Source: a virus. Taken from it: a DNA stretch of 50,095 nucleotides. The stretch is taken from IMG/VR virus record IMGVR_UViG_3300033149_001537, positions 1 to 50,095 of that record, one strand, 5' to 3'. The position numbers and the translations under genes are program-made. Below are positions 6,298-15,800 of the stretch, piece by piece. Each line of letters opens with the position of its first letter. Position 1 is the first letter of the stretch. A model generated the notes under the pieces. It saw only the letters and a list, made by a program, of their open reading frames with translations. It had not been told where the DNA came from and did not search any database.

Positions 6298-7796
6298 TGG
6301 CATTTCCTATTTTAGACAATTTTCTTAGGCACAGGCGCGAGAAGTATGAAATCCGCATGAATATGTATAATCAGGTGCGTAGAATGCTTTCTCATTATGA
6401 TGCGGGCGAAATGGGCAGGCTTCAGGACGATTGGGCAACTACTACAAATACACCTTCTCAGAACTTCAAGGCAAATTGGCGTACCATTATAGCGCGTTCA
6501 ATACATTCCTATGACAACAATCCTCATACCCAGGCCCTTCTGGGGACACTTCTTTCTAATGTAATAGGCAATGGCATACGTCCGGTGGCAATGGTTAAAA
6601 ACAACGGCGGTGAGCCTGTAGAGGGGATTAATAAGGTTCTCAACGAAGCATGGAAACGATATAACGATGAGTGGGATTCAAGGCGCAAAGACACTCACGC
6701 CGAATTACAGAAGGTACGGTTTGGTGAGATTTTTCGCACAGGTTCTACAATAACAAATTTAAGACCATCGGAAAAGGGTAGCTTTCTTTCAATAACCAAT
6801 CAGGTAATAAATGTACTCAGGCTGGATGATTCGAGAGACTTGTTAAGTGAATCATTTGATGACCCGCAAACGAAAAACACTGTTTTTGGTATAAACATAA
6901 ATGAAAACGAAAGAGCCACTTCTTATTGGATAAAGGGGCTTGACCGTCCCGTATCTGCTGAATTAATGAAATTAGACTTCAAAACTATTCTGGCAGAGCA
7001 ATATATAGGAATGCCTTGGTTAATGGCTGCACTGAAATATTTGTGGGCAAATGAACAACTAATAAGTGACAAACTCATTTCTTCGCGTATTCAGGCAATG
7101 ATAGCACTTTTTATTCCCAACAGCCTAATGAGCAAACTAATGGGACAACAGAAAAACTCTGACAATCAGCTTGAGTGGAAACAAGGGCATGTTTATACTG
7201 GCAAGGTTGGTGAGGAGCCGAAAGTAATTCAGCCTGACGATTCTATAAAAGACGTTTTAGAGCCATTACAGAGGCTTTTATTACATGCCATTTCTACGAC
7301 ATTGGGATTAAGTTATCAGACGGTTACGCGGGATTTGGTGCGTACCAATATGGCATCCGGCAGGATTAATGTTAATGAGGATCGTAAAGTCTTCCGGGCG
7401 TTTCAGAAATGGTTCTCTAAAGATGTTTTACAGCCCGATTGGAACGTGTTTGTCCGGTATATGTTTCTTGAAGGTAAAATCGCCGGCAAGAGCATTATTG
7501 ACTATAACCAGGATAAGTGGAAATATAATCAGGCACATTGGATACCTACAGGATTTGATTTTATAGACCCTTCAAAAGAGGCTACTGCTGCAATTGAGTT
7601 AATCAATAACAAGCAAATGACCTATGAAAAGTGGTATGGAGAGCAAGGCACTGATTACCGGGATGCATTTGCACAAATAGCCAAAGAGCAGAAATTAATG
7701 AAAGAACTAAAAATAGAGCCTGTCGAAGTACAAAACGCAATGCAAAAACAGAAAGCGGGTGTGTCGGGTGATAGCGATAGAGAAGAAGACGATTAA
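6297..7796 (+). CDS. portal protein, lambda gpB-like
   Basis: This 499-aa protein is the ring through which DNA enters and leaves the capsid. The N-terminal part carries the family's usual features: an early RRM-Y-D segment, then IIARSIHSYDNNPHTQALLG and GNGIRPVA near residues 60-100. The C-terminal region holds LGLSYQTVTRDL followed by a crown-like helical part. The length matches lambda-type portals. It lies between gpW and the capsid gene, as expected. No fused protease is present at its C-terminus; that activity is in the next large gene. Confidence 0.9.
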   Translation: MAFPILDNFLRHRREKYEIRMNMYNQVRRMLSHYDAGEMGRLQDDWATTTNTPSQNFKANWRTIIARSIHSYDNNPHTQALLGTLLSNVIGNGIRPVAMVKNNGGEPVEGINKVLNEAWKRYNDEWDSRRKDTHAELQKVRFGEIFRTGSTITNLRPSEKGSFLSITNQVINVLRLDDSRDLLSESFDDPQTKNTVFGININENERATSYWIKGLDRPVSAELMKLDFKTILAEQYIGMPWLMAALKYLWANEQLISDKLISSRIQAMIALFIPNSLMSKLMGQQKNSDNQLEWKQGHVYTGKVGEEPKVIQPDDSIKDVLEPLQRLLLHAISTTLGLSYQTVTRDLVRTNMASGRINVNEDRKVFRAFQKWFSKDVLQPDWNVFVRYMFLEGKIAGKSIIDYNQDKWKYNQAHWIPTGFDFIDPSKEATAAIELINNKQMTYEKWYGEQGTDYRDAFAQIAKEQKLMKELKIEPVEVQNAMQKQKAGVSGDSDREEDD

Positions 7797-7926
7797 AGAT
7801 GTTCTTGATATAAAAATATTACCAGAAGGATTGGAAGTGCCTAAATGCCTACAGGTATTAATTGAAAAAGGAGAAGAGTATGCCGGAAAAACTGAGGGCT
7901 GCGATAACAAGAGGGCTGAAGACTGA
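7768..7926 (+). CDS. possible small overlapping ORF, 52 aa
   Basis: A 52-codon frame from GTG 7768 spans the 83-base gap between the portal and capsid genes and overlaps both. The translation looks protein-like in the gap, but the part inside the capsid gene is an alternative frame and no good ribosome binding site is present. It may be chance. Confidence 0.2.
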   Translation: MIAIEKKTIKDVLDIKILPEGLEVPKCLQVLIEKGEEYAGKTEGCDNKRAED

Positions 7927-10174
7927 AACCCCCGTAGACAAAGAGAATCATGTTGTCATGGGGTACAGTGTAATATCTACAGGTGAGGCTCAGGGGCATG
8001 GGTTGGAAATAGACCATACCACTCTGGAGCAAGTTGTTGAAAAGGGAAACGCTGCTAAGTTTGGTATAAAATCTCATTTTGGGCACCCAAACATGTCCCA
8101 ATCTGCTTTTGGTACGTTTTTGGGGCGGTCAAAGAATTTTGAGGTTGATGGGGATAGGGTAAGAGCAGATTTGTTTATAGACAAGTCAGCTTTTAATAGC
8201 CCAAAAGGTGATTTGGGGGGTTATGTTGAAGGTTTGGCAGAAAGTGACCCGAATGCGTTTGGTGCATCGATTGTATTTGAATTAGAAAGAGAGGTCAGGC
8301 TAAACGAAGACGGAACACGGGAAAAGGATGATGAGGGCAACGAACTACTCCCTTTGGCGAGGGTAAAAAGCTTATACGCTTCCGATGTGGTAGACGAGCC
8401 AGCTACAGGGGATGCTATGTTTGAGTTTTTCAGTGACACAGTTAAGCCAAGCGCGGAAATGTCTGCGTTTCTTGATGAATACTTTGAGCAGGATGGCGCT
8501 GTTGAAAAGGCTTATCTGTTTTTAAATAAATATCTCGACAACAAAGAATACAAACAACAAAAAGAAGCCCTTGAAGCAAAAATAGCAAAGGTGGTTAATA
8601 TGGCTAAGGAAGAAAAAAAAGAAGAAGTTGAACTGAAATTTTTACCTGCTACAAAGGAGGAAACACAGATGTCAGATAAAGAGAAACAAGAAGCTGCTGA
8701 CACCCAGAAAAAGAGGGAAGAGGAGCTTAAGGAACATGCAACCGAGCAAGAGAGGCTGCGCATTAGCACTATTCAGGGAACGTGTGATGATTTAAAAATA
8801 TCAACAGAGTTCGCAAAAAAGCTCATTGATGACAAGATTTCTCTTGAAAAGGCCAATGTTATAATTCTTGAGGAAGCAAAAACAAACATGCAGAATAATG
8901 TCGATACGCATATACAGGTTAATGCCGACGAGAAAGACAAGGCTCTTGAAGGTATGTCAAATGCCTTTATGGTAAGGTCAAGTCTTGAGAGTGACCCCAA
9001 GGTCATTTTTGATGTGAATCAATCTGATTACCGGGGGCTTTCGCTTCAAAACCTTGCCAAGAAATGTCTTATGGAAGAGGGCGTGTCCGGTGCTTATATG
9101 TTTGATGGTGGGCAACTGTTTGACGAGATGAATAAACGGTTTCAGGCTCGCCAGCTTGCACAAGCGCCAACTCAGGGAAGTGGAGATTTTGTAAACGTGC
9201 TTTCCAATGTCCTTAATAAGTCTGCGGGAATGGGTTGGGCAACTGCTCCATCTTCTTATGAAATATGGACAAAAACAGGCTCATTGAGAGATTTCAAAAC
9301 TGCTGATATTCCAAGGCTTTCTGAGATGGGTGATGTACAGGACATCATGGAAGGTGAAGCACCGGAAATGGCAATGATGAGCGACATGAAAGAGCAGACC
9401 AGACTAAAGACCAAGGGAACAAAGTTTATCCTTTCACGCCAGGCAATGGTAAATGATGACCTTAGTATGCTTACAACCATTCCGGCAAAGCAGATGAGAG
9501 CGTTAAAACGCCAGATGAATAAAGATTGTTATGGTCTTATTTATGATAACAACGGTGCAGGGACAGCGTTTCAGGGGCCAACAATGGGTGAGGATGCTGC
9601 GGTTCTTTTTAATGGAACTGCTGAAACAACTACTGCGGGTGGACATAATAACTATTCAGCCTCAGCTTCCGGCCCCACACAGGCGTTGCTTAACACAGTC
9701 TTTATAGCGTTTAAGGGACACAGGGCATTAATGCCTGATGCTGGGCGTTCCGGTGTTATTCCGATGAATATCGGCCCGGAATATTTAATTTGTGGGCCTC
9801 GTCATGAGCTTGCAGCTTATAAGCTGTTTAACAATATTGGCTACAATGTAACGGCTGAAGATTCTGCGGCGCTTGGAACAAATGCTGCTAATATTCACGG
9901 CCCCGGACAACCGCGCAATCTCAAGCTTGTCATAGATATGGAAATTGACCTGCTTGATACAAGCACACCTTATTACCCTTGGTATCTGGCTGCTAACCCG
10001 ATGGATGTTGACACCGTTATTCTTTATACTCTTAACGGTCAAACTACTCCTTATACAGCTTCAGCACCGACACCCACTGGAGATGCAAGGGGAATGATTT
10101 GGGTTATTGAGCATGATTACCGTTTTGCTGTTGGTGATTGGCGCGGCCTGTATTGTATAAGAGGAACGAGCTAA
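7880..10174 (+). CDS. fused prohead protease, scaffold and major capsid protein
   Basis: A 764-aa polyprotein. Residues 1 to about 195 are a prohead protease: a His in KSHFGHPNM and a Ser in AFGASIVFE are the expected catalytic positions. Residues about 210-330 are rich in Glu and Lys and form a scaffold-like coiled coil, including several internal methionines. Residues about 340-764 are the major capsid protein, related to Mu gpT-type heads, with the long helix region FILSRQAMVNDDL. ATG 7880 with AAAAAGGAGAAG is preferred over TTG 7862. Lambda separates C/Nu3 from E, so the fusion means self-cleavage would release the capsid subunit. An internal start at ATG 8599 or 8668 could supply extra scaffold and capsid. 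Confidence 0.88.
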   Translation: MPEKLRAAITRGLKTETPVDKENHVVMGYSVISTGEAQGHGLEIDHTTLEQVVEKGNAAKFGIKSHFGHPNMSQSAFGTFLGRSKNFEVDGDRVRADLFIDKSAFNSPKGDLGGYVEGLAESDPNAFGASIVFELEREVRLNEDGTREKDDEGNELLPLARVKSLYASDVVDEPATGDAMFEFFSDTVKPSAEMSAFLDEYFEQDGAVEKAYLFLNKYLDNKEYKQQKEALEAKIAKVVNMAKEEKKEEVELKFLPATKEETQMSDKEKQEAADTQKKREEELKEHATEQERLRISTIQGTCDDLKISTEFAKKLIDDKISLEKANVIILEEAKTNMQNNVDTHIQVNADEKDKALEGMSNAFMVRSSLESDPKVIFDVNQSDYRGLSLQNLAKKCLMEEGVSGAYMFDGGQLFDEMNKRFQARQLAQAPTQGSGDFVNVLSNVLNKSAGMGWATAPSSYEIWTKTGSLRDFKTADIPRLSEMGDVQDIMEGEAPEMAMMSDMKEQTRLKTKGTKFILSRQAMVNDDLSMLTTIPAKQMRALKRQMNKDCYGLIYDNNGAGTAFQGPTMGEDAAVLFNGTAETTTAGGHNNYSASASGPTQALLNTVFIAFKGHRALMPDAGRSGVIPMNIGPEYLICGPRHELAAYKLFNNIGYNVTAEDSAALGTNAANIHGPGQPRNLKLVIDMEIDLLDTSTPYYPWYLAANPMDVDTVILYTLNGQTTPYTASAPTPTGDARGMIWVIEHDYRFAVGDWRGLYCIRGTS

Positions 10175-10208
10175 TAGAATTTTAACTAATAAATAAGGAG
10201 AATAAAAT

Positions 10209-10715
10209 ATGGCTGCAACCAGCTTAGAAGCGCAATTAATAAGCGAGTCGGGGCCAACCGAAGTACAATGGACTTATACCAACAGTACGGGTGGTTCTCT
10301 GAGTGCAACCTTTGGTGAGGTTATTGGTATACCCACAGATTCGGGCTTTCGGGTTGCTGCTGTTGTAGAGAGTGGAATTAATGTAGCGACTCCGGGGACT
10401 CTTGCCGATGGCGAGGTTGGTCAGGTTCTTATCGCTGGAAGGGTTAAAGTCCCTAAAGACACGGCGGTTTCTTTTGGTCAAGGGGAAACCTGTTGGTGGG
10501 ACGCTTCCACAAACAAGGCAACTAATTCTACCACCGCAGATACAATGAGTGACTTTGTGCTTGGCAGGGTTGTTAATGTTGCGGCAACTGCGGATGCTAC
10601 AGTGATTGTTGATTTGAACGAGGGGCCGTATGCGGGGAGCCTTGGCTCTTCGTCAAGCTCATCCAGCTCTTCAAGTTCATCGAGTTTATCTTCGTCAAGC
10701 TCAAGTAGCGGATAA
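10209..10715 (+). CDS. capsid decoration protein with Ser tail, copy 1
   Basis: A 168-aa protein. Residues 1-146 match the DUF2190 type of capsid decoration protein: repeated glycine turns, then AGRVKVPKDTAVSFGQGE and a following VLGRVV strand. Residues 147-167 (bases 10647-10709) are a tail of serines broken by one leucine, encoded by mixed TCN and AGY codons, and the protein ends in Gly. It is followed by two paralogues; the 26 bases around the start are almost identical in copies 1 and 2. Decoration proteins bind the outside of the expanded capsid, so the tail would project from the head. Confidence 0.75.
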   Translation: MAATSLEAQLISESGPTEVQWTYTNSTGGSLSATFGEVIGIPTDSGFRVAAVVESGINVATPGTLADGEVGQVLIAGRVKVPKDTAVSFGQGETCWWDASTNKATNSTTADTMSDFVLGRVVNVAATADATVIVDLNEGPYAGSLGSSSSSSSSSSSSSLSSSSSSSG

Positions 10716-10727
10716 GGAGAATAAAAT

Positions 10728-11321
10728 ATGGCTGCAACCAGCTTAGAGGGACAATTAATAAGTGAATCCGGCCCGACCGAAGTACAGTGGACTTATACTA
10801 ACGGTACAGGCAGTTCTCTGAGCGCAACCTTCCATGAGATTATTGGCATTGTTGGGGATTCGGCATATCGAATTGCTGCTGTTGTGTTGGGTGAAACTAA
10901 TGTAGCAACAGCGGGGACAATTGCCGATGGCGAGGTTACTCAGATTCTTATTGCTGGAAGAATTAAAGTTCCCAAAGACACGGCGGTTTCTTTTATTCAA
11001 GGACAATCGGCAAAGTGGGATTATTCTACCAATAAAGCAACCAATGCTGCTACGGGTAGTTTAATGGAAGATTTTACTTTGGGTAGGGTTGTCGCTGCTG
11101 CGTCAACTGCGGCGACCCATGTAATAGTTGATTTGAATGAAGGGCCGTATGCTTTTAGTTTGGGTTCGAGTTCATCGAGTTCTTCGAGTTCTAGCTCTTC
11201 GAGTTCGTCGAGTACTTCGAGCTCTTCTAGTTCTTCGAGTTCATCGAGTACTAGCTCTTCGAGTACTTCCAGCTCTTCGAGTTCATCGAGTTCATCTTCG
11301 TCAAGCTCAAGTAGCGGATAA
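10728..11321 (+). CDS. capsid decoration protein with Ser tail, copy 2
   Basis: A 197-aa paralogue of the previous gene, sharing the opening (MAATSLE.QLISESGPTE) and AGRIKVPKDTAVSF. Its C-terminal serine tail is about 50 residues (bases 11166-11315), broken only by a few Thr. It ends in Gly like copy 1. The ribosome binding site AAGGAGAATAAAAT is the same as for copy 1, which points to tandem duplication. The tail has grown or shrunk relative to copy 1, so tail length is evidently free to vary. Confidence 0.75.
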   Translation: MAATSLEGQLISESGPTEVQWTYTNGTGSSLSATFHEIIGIVGDSAYRIAAVVLGETNVATAGTIADGEVTQILIAGRIKVPKDTAVSFIQGQSAKWDYSTNKATNAATGSLMEDFTLGRVVAAASTAATHVIVDLNEGPYAFSLGSSSSSSSSSSSSSSSSTSSSSSSSSSSSTSSSSTSSSSSSSSSSSSSSSSG

Positions 11322-11331
11322 GGGGTAGAAT

Positions 11332-11772
11332 ATGAGTGCAACGATAATAGAAGCACAATTAATTAACGACTCCGGCCCGACCGAAGTGCAAATATCCTAT
11401 GTGAATGCTGGTAGTGCTTTATCTATTCGCTATCATGAGGTTATTGGCATTGAAGGAGATGCAGATAGACCTATTGCAACTGCAACATGGGCTTCTACCC
11501 AAATCGCCACAATCGGGACTTGTGCAACGGATGAGACTGTGCAAGTTTTGTGGGCAGGGCGGGTAAAAGTTCCAAAGGATACAGATGTTGCTTTAGTACA
11601 GGGGCACACTGCATGGTGGGATGCTTCAACAAACAAGGCAACGACTTCTGCGGTTGCCAGCCACGACGATGATTTTGTGTTGGGGTTAGTAGTTGATACG
11701 ACGGTTGCTTCTGATACCGAAGTGGTTGTTGATTTAAACACAGGGCCACACAGATATACCGAAGGCTCGTAA
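11332..11772 (+). CDS. capsid decoration protein, copy 3, no Ser tail
   Basis: A 146-aa third paralogue. The decoration domain is complete (AGRVKVPKDTDVALVQGH, then VLGLVV), but the protein stops at YTEGS without any serine tail. It is more diverged from copies 1 and 2 than they are from each other. It is followed by a strong terminator, so the three copies end the head transcript. Confidence 0.75.
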   Translation: MSATIIEAQLINDSGPTEVQISYVNAGSALSIRYHEVIGIEGDADRPIATATWASTQIATIGTCATDETVQVLWAGRVKVPKDTDVALVQGHTAWWDASTNKATTSAVASHDDDFVLGLVVDTTVASDTEVVVDLNTGPHRYTEGS

Positions 11773-11793
11773 GAAGTCGTTTATTGGCAATTT

Positions 11794-11827
11794 AAGGGGG
11801 GCGGGGCTTTGCCCTGTCCCCTTTTTT
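11794..11827 (+). terminator. intrinsic terminator after decoration genes
   Basis: AAGGGG pairs with CCCCTT, with an inner GGGC-TTT-GCCC hairpin, followed by TTTTTT. It separates abundant head genes from the connector and tail genes and should lower expression of the latter. Confidence 0.85.
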
Positions 11828-11841
11828 AACAGGGGAAGTCA

Positions 11842-12210
11842 ATGGCAACCGATTTAGAATTAAAAGAAGAATTTGTTGACGTGTTTCTTGCGTCGGGTTT
11901 TCAAGAAACCATTACCTATACACCTTCAGGTGGAACGGCTAAGAATATAAGTGCTATTGTTTATCGTGAAGGCACGACTCAAACGGTTTCTTCCCGTCGT
12001 ACCGGCGCTGGAGAAAATAAAAGCATTACTCGTAGATATGATATTGAAATACACATTTCAACCGATGCTATAGACGGTATTCAGAGTGTAACTGTAATGA
12101 AAGACAAAGTTGCACTTAAGAGAAAGGTTAATGATACTTCAAATGAGAATTTTACCGTTCGGGGTATTATTGAAGAAGACACAGGAGCGTATTGGTTGGG
12201 GTTGGGATAA
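11842..12210 (+). CDS. putative head-tail connector, lambda FII-like position
   Basis: A 122-aa, mainly beta protein starting at ATG 11842 behind AGGGGAAG. Its sequence (ITYTPSGGTAKNISAIVYREG) and size fit small head completion or tail attachment proteins such as lambda FII. The position after the capsid and decoration genes and before the tail tube agrees. The assignment is mostly positional. Confidence 0.5.
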   Translation: MATDLELKEEFVDVFLASGFQETITYTPSGGTAKNISAIVYREGTTQTVSSRRTGAGENKSITRRYDIEIHISTDAIDGIQSVTVMKDKVALKRKVNDTSNENFTVRGIIEEDTGAYWLGLG

Positions 12211-12932
12211 TGACAACAGTTCTTATAAAAGGTAGGCTCAAAGGCGATAAAGAAATTGTAAGGGCATTAACGTTTGCCCCTGAAGATTACTTTGCCGGAT
12301 TAAGGGGATGGCTAAAGGATGAGCGCGTAAAGGTTGTTGGTACGAAAAAATCTACAAAGGGGTATAAAAAGATTTTATCCAATAAGCCATTGAGAAGGCG
12401 TAAGGGTACTTGGTCAAAAAAGGTAACAGGTCTTTTTAAAGGGCATATTCCGTTTGCAAAAAAAATAGATGACTTGAAATTAGAAATGGGAATATTTGGA
12501 AAACATAAATTACATAGAGCCTTAGAAATGATGCAAACAGGTGGCACTATTTCTAGTTCAAGAAGAATGGTAATCCCGATATATAAAAACTTAAAAAAAA
12601 TTGGATATGAAGGGCCGTGGAGTCATGGAAGTGCTAAAACAAGAATGAGGTCGAAAGCATTTCGTTTTATACGACGATTTAGGGGGCTTGCAACAATAGA
12701 TGCGGGTGGAAAAACATTGTTTTTTGATAAAGAATCAAGAAAGCGTCGTGGTAAAGGATATAAAAAAAGTGGATTACTTTTCATTGGTTTGCATGGAATA
12801 CGAATCAAGAGACAGTTTACAGGAAGATACGATTTAATACAGAGATTTAAAACTATGCAACCTGCTATAATAAACAGAGGACAAACAGCAGTAGATAAAT
12901 CTACTCGACAGGTTGAAGGGAAGATGAAGTGA
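12210..12932 (+). CDS. putative minor tail or tail-completion protein
   Basis: A very basic 240-aa protein (many Lys-Arg runs such as RRRKGTW and RKRRGKGYKK). ATG 12210 overlaps the previous stop as TAATG and is preferred over TTG 12192. Genes in this slot often encode lambda Z- or Mu gpG-like tail completion proteins, which act at the tail top. The basic character would allow contact with DNA in the connector. The family was not recognised directly. Confidence 0.4.
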   Translation: MTTVLIKGRLKGDKEIVRALTFAPEDYFAGLRGWLKDERVKVVGTKKSTKGYKKILSNKPLRRRKGTWSKKVTGLFKGHIPFAKKIDDLKLEMGIFGKHKLHRALEMMQTGGTISSSRRMVIPIYKNLKKIGYEGPWSHGSAKTRMRSKAFRFIRRFRGLATIDAGGKTLFFDKESRKRRGKGYKKSGLLFIGLHGIRIKRQFTGRYDLIQRFKTMQPAIINRGQTAVDKSTRQVEGKMK

Positions 12933-12935
12933 TAT

Positions 12936-13496
12936 ATGGCACTATACGAAATGATACTAGCTTTACACATGGACGACGATCCATTACCTTCTTTAAAAGA
13001 GGGTGACATGAGCGGGGTATATTCATACCCTAAAGACCACGGATTTGAGGCATTAAACAGATACTTAATAGTTATAGTTAGGACAAGCGCTTCTCTTAAA
13101 AAAATAGAAAAAATGTGTTACGAGTGGGTCTGTAAATCGATTAAAACGTCTAAGCTATTGTCAATGGATTATGTTGATATGTTAGGAATAGAGAGTTCTC
13201 ATAACTATTGTGTGGCTTTCAAAAAAAGGTACTCAATATCTTTTGACACCTTGATCCCGAAAATATCAGGAATAGATTTAGGTAAAGCAAGGGACAGTAA
13301 AAAAAAGTATCAACCGTGCAAAAAGACTTCTCAAATAGTAAATTATTTTGACGGTAGACCTGGATATCATTTACTTACGTCAAAAGACATAGAAACATCT
13401 ACAAGCGGGATTGATAAAGAGCAGGAAATCATAATTGATTTAGATTTAACGCCAATCATTTATGATAAACTAGCAAAAGAAATGGTGAATCCTTAA
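12936..13496 (+). CDS. hypothetical structural-module protein, 186 aa
   Basis: Unrecognised 186-aa protein between two tail-completion candidates. It ends in TAATGG with ATG 13496 of the next gene overlapping its stop. The sequence has moderately hydrophobic strands (YLIVIVRTS) and several Cys. A role in the connector or tail is inferred from position alone. Confidence 0.45.
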   Translation: MALYEMILALHMDDDPLPSLKEGDMSGVYSYPKDHGFEALNRYLIVIVRTSASLKKIEKMCYEWVCKSIKTSKLLSMDYVDMLGIESSHNYCVAFKKRYSISFDTLIPKISGIDLGKARDSKKKYQPCKKTSQIVNYFDGRPGYHLLTSKDIETSTSGIDKEQEIIIDLDLTPIIYDKLAKEMVNP

Positions 13497-15799
13497 TGGC
13501 TTCAGCACGAAGAACAGGAACAAATGAGCATATAGAAACCTACGGGGCCGGTAAAGACTGGACTGAAGGTCAAGGGGGTGCATGGGAAGCTGTTTATGAT
13601 ATTGATTTAGTGACAGCAACTAAATCTGAGATATTAGAAGTTTACAAAGAGGGTGGCGGCGGTGGTTTGTGGGATGAAACTACTATCCGGTTGAATGGTG
13701 CAACAACAAGTGCGCTCTATTTGAGAATAATCCGACCTGCTCCTGGAGAGGGGCATTCCGGCATTCCTAAAGATGATGGTAGTGTAGCAGGTTTCCGTTC
13801 AACTACCGACCAGCACATGCTAGGAGCGGATGAAAATAATTCTCAATTACAGGATTTGGTTGGAAAACAAACACTTAATACTGCAAATACACGATTTACA
13901 TTTGGCACAGCAAATCATGATGAGGCTTATGTTGTGGGCTGTCTCGCATTTGATGGCACCAATGCAGGCGCGGGAGATGTAGGAGGGTTTCAAGCTTATA
14001 ATAATGCCGCTGAAACCTGCGGATTTATTCTTTGTGAAGCGCACAATATGCCGGGTATTTCGTTTCAGTTATATCCCGCTCATGCTAGTGCGGTATGTAT
14101 TGGATATAATTGTTTGTCTGAAGGCAATACGGTAGGGTTTCATAATGCATCTAATACAATTGCAGCAATTATTAAAAATCTTCAATCAGATAATAACGGT
14201 ACGGATTATACTGATGTTGGAGGTGGCTGGACAGATACAGCCTGCGGCTCGAAGGATGCGACAAGCCCCACAGTAGCTTTACGAGGACAAACATATACTT
14301 ACGTAGATTCAGGGGGAGACGATTTTCATGCTACCGCAGGCTCAGATTCTATTGACAAAGGCACAGATTTAAGTGCTGATGGTACTTACGCCTTTGATGA
14401 TGATATTGATAAAGTTGTAAGAGCGGGCACATGGGATTTGGGTTTTGATGAATATGTTGCCAGCTCTTCCTCGTCTTCCTCATCGTCACAATCATCATCA
14501 AGTAGCAGTTCGTCTTCATCATCCAGTTCTAGTTCGTCAAGCTCCTCGTCTTCGAGTGGTAGTAGTTCAAGCTCATCATCGTCAAGTTCGAGCAGTTCTA
14601 GTAGTAGTTCATCAAGTAGCTCTTCGAGTTCGAGTAGTAGTTCAAGTTCTTCTTCGAGTAGTTCATCATCATCGAGTAGCAGTTCAAGTTCCAGTAGCAG
14701 CTCTTCGTCATCATCAAGCAGTTCAACTTCTTCTAGTTCAAGTAGTAGCTCCAGTTCAAGTTCCTCATCGAGCTCATTAAGTAGTAGTAGTTCGTCCTCT
14801 TCGTCATCGTCGTCAAGCAGTTCCAGTTCTTCAGCTTCATCCAGTAGCTCTTCTTCTTCGTCAAGCAGTAGTTCTAGTAGTAGTAGCTCTTCAAGCTCGT
14901 CGTCTTCTTCTTCTTCATCTTCAAGCAGTTCCAGTTCATTGTCATCATCGTCCAGCTCATCAAGTTCATCAACATCCAGTAGTAGTTCGTCAACCTCATC
15001 CAGTTCCTCAAGTTCCTCGTCTTCGAGCAGTAGCAGCTCAAGCTTTTCGTCAAGTAGCTCGTCAAGTTCCTCATCATCGACATCCTCATCGTCAAGTAGC
15101 AGTTCCAGCTCTTCAATATCGAGTAGCAGTTCGTCGAGCAGTTCCAGCTCTTCGTCTTCTAGTTCCAGCAGTTCTTCCTCATCGTCACAATCATCATCCT
15201 CATCATCAAGTAGCTCGTCTTCGTCATCATCATCCAGCTCAAGTCAATCAAGCTCCAGTTTGTCAAGTTCCTCGTCCAGCAAATCCAGCGCTTCATCATC
15301 TTCAACAAGTTCATCCAGCTCCAGCAGTAGTACGCGCCCTGATACAATAGTTGCGAGAATAACAGACAATGTAATAACTTCATTAAATGGCAAAACAATA
15401 TATGGCGGGACTTCAATTTCTGATTATGAAAGATTATATTTGCACATAAATGACAGATATCCTTACATTCTTGTTCAGGGGCCATATTGTGAAATTGAAA
15501 CAGAAATAGATAATGTTGCAGATACAGCCATACAATATGTCATTAGATATTATATAGATGTAAATGATGAATCGACTATTGTTGATACTGAAATAACGTA
15601 TATAGTAAGAGATGTTGCAAAGGATATAATTAAAGCTGTTATGGTAGACCAATGCAGGGGTGGTTTGGCAGAATATACTGAAGTAACAGAATATGGAATT
15701 TCTTTTGAGGAGATAGATAATCAAATTGAATATTATGTTTATGTTATTATAGAAGTGCAGTCATTAATTAATTCAGATGACCCTTATTTAGCAGGTTAA
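13496..15799 (+). CDS. beta-helix-like domain, Ser linker, tail-terminator-like domain fusion
   Basis: A 767-aa chimera. Residues 1 to about 322 look like a right-handed beta-helix or adhesin domain: short Gly/Asn/Thr-rich strands, many Cys in QAYNNAAETCGFILCEAHN, and Asp-rich turns, as in surface-binding phage proteins. Residues 323-612 (bases 14462-15331) are a roughly 290-residue tract of serine interrupted by single Leu, Thr, Gln, Ala, Phe or Ile. Residues about 613-767 are homologous to the whole next gene (15801): both share ERLY..I..RYP, G.Y.EIET and YYID.ND at matching positions. The adhesin may therefore be displayed on the virion by a duplicated tail protein. It could not be split into separate genes, because the frame is uninterrupted. 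Confidence 0.65.
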   Translation: MASARRTGTNEHIETYGAGKDWTEGQGGAWEAVYDIDLVTATKSEILEVYKEGGGGGLWDETTIRLNGATTSALYLRIIRPAPGEGHSGIPKDDGSVAGFRSTTDQHMLGADENNSQLQDLVGKQTLNTANTRFTFGTANHDEAYVVGCLAFDGTNAGAGDVGGFQAYNNAAETCGFILCEAHNMPGISFQLYPAHASAVCIGYNCLSEGNTVGFHNASNTIAAIIKNLQSDNNGTDYTDVGGGWTDTACGSKDATSPTVALRGQTYTYVDSGGDDFHATAGSDSIDKGTDLSADGTYAFDDDIDKVVRAGTWDLGFDEYVASSSSSSSSSQSSSSSSSSSSSSSSSSSSSSSSGSSSSSSSSSSSSSSSSSSSSSSSSSSSSSSSSSSSSSSSSSSSSSSSSSSSSSSSTSSSSSSSSSSSSSSSSLSSSSSSSSSSSSSSSSSSASSSSSSSSSSSSSSSSSSSSSSSSSSSSSSSSSSLSSSSSSSSSSTSSSSSSTSSSSSSSSSSSSSSSSFSSSSSSSSSSSTSSSSSSSSSSSISSSSSSSSSSSSSSSSSSSSSSSQSSSSSSSSSSSSSSSSSSQSSSSLSSSSSSKSSASSSSTSSSSSSSSTRPDTIVARITDNVITSLNGKTIYGGTSISDYERLYLHINDRYPYILVQGPYCEIETEIDNVADTAIQYVIRYYIDVNDESTIVDTEITYIVRDVAKDIIKAVMVDQCRGGLAEYTEVTEYGISFEEIDNQIEYYVYVIIEVQSLINSDDPYLAG
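14462..15331 (+). repeat. 290-codon poly-serine tract
   Basis: 870 bases coding almost only for serine. TCA, TCG, TCT, TCC, AGT and AGC are mixed without a fixed period, so the protein is repetitive but the DNA is not a simple repeat. This implies selection on the amino acid rather than recent slippage. It generates long false frames on both strands, such as 14445-14780. Confidence 0.95.
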
Positions 15800-15800
15800 T

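Noticed and set aside
14445-14780. Long alternative frames in the poly-serine tract
   Set aside because: Serine codon runs give long open frames in other phases with His, Val and Arg or Leu-rich composition; these are shadows. The same applies at 11021-11356 and 14874-15485.
10647-15331. Diversity-generating retroelement variable region
   Set aside because: There is no reverse transcriptase and no template/variable pair differing at adenines; the repetitive sequence is explained by serine codons.
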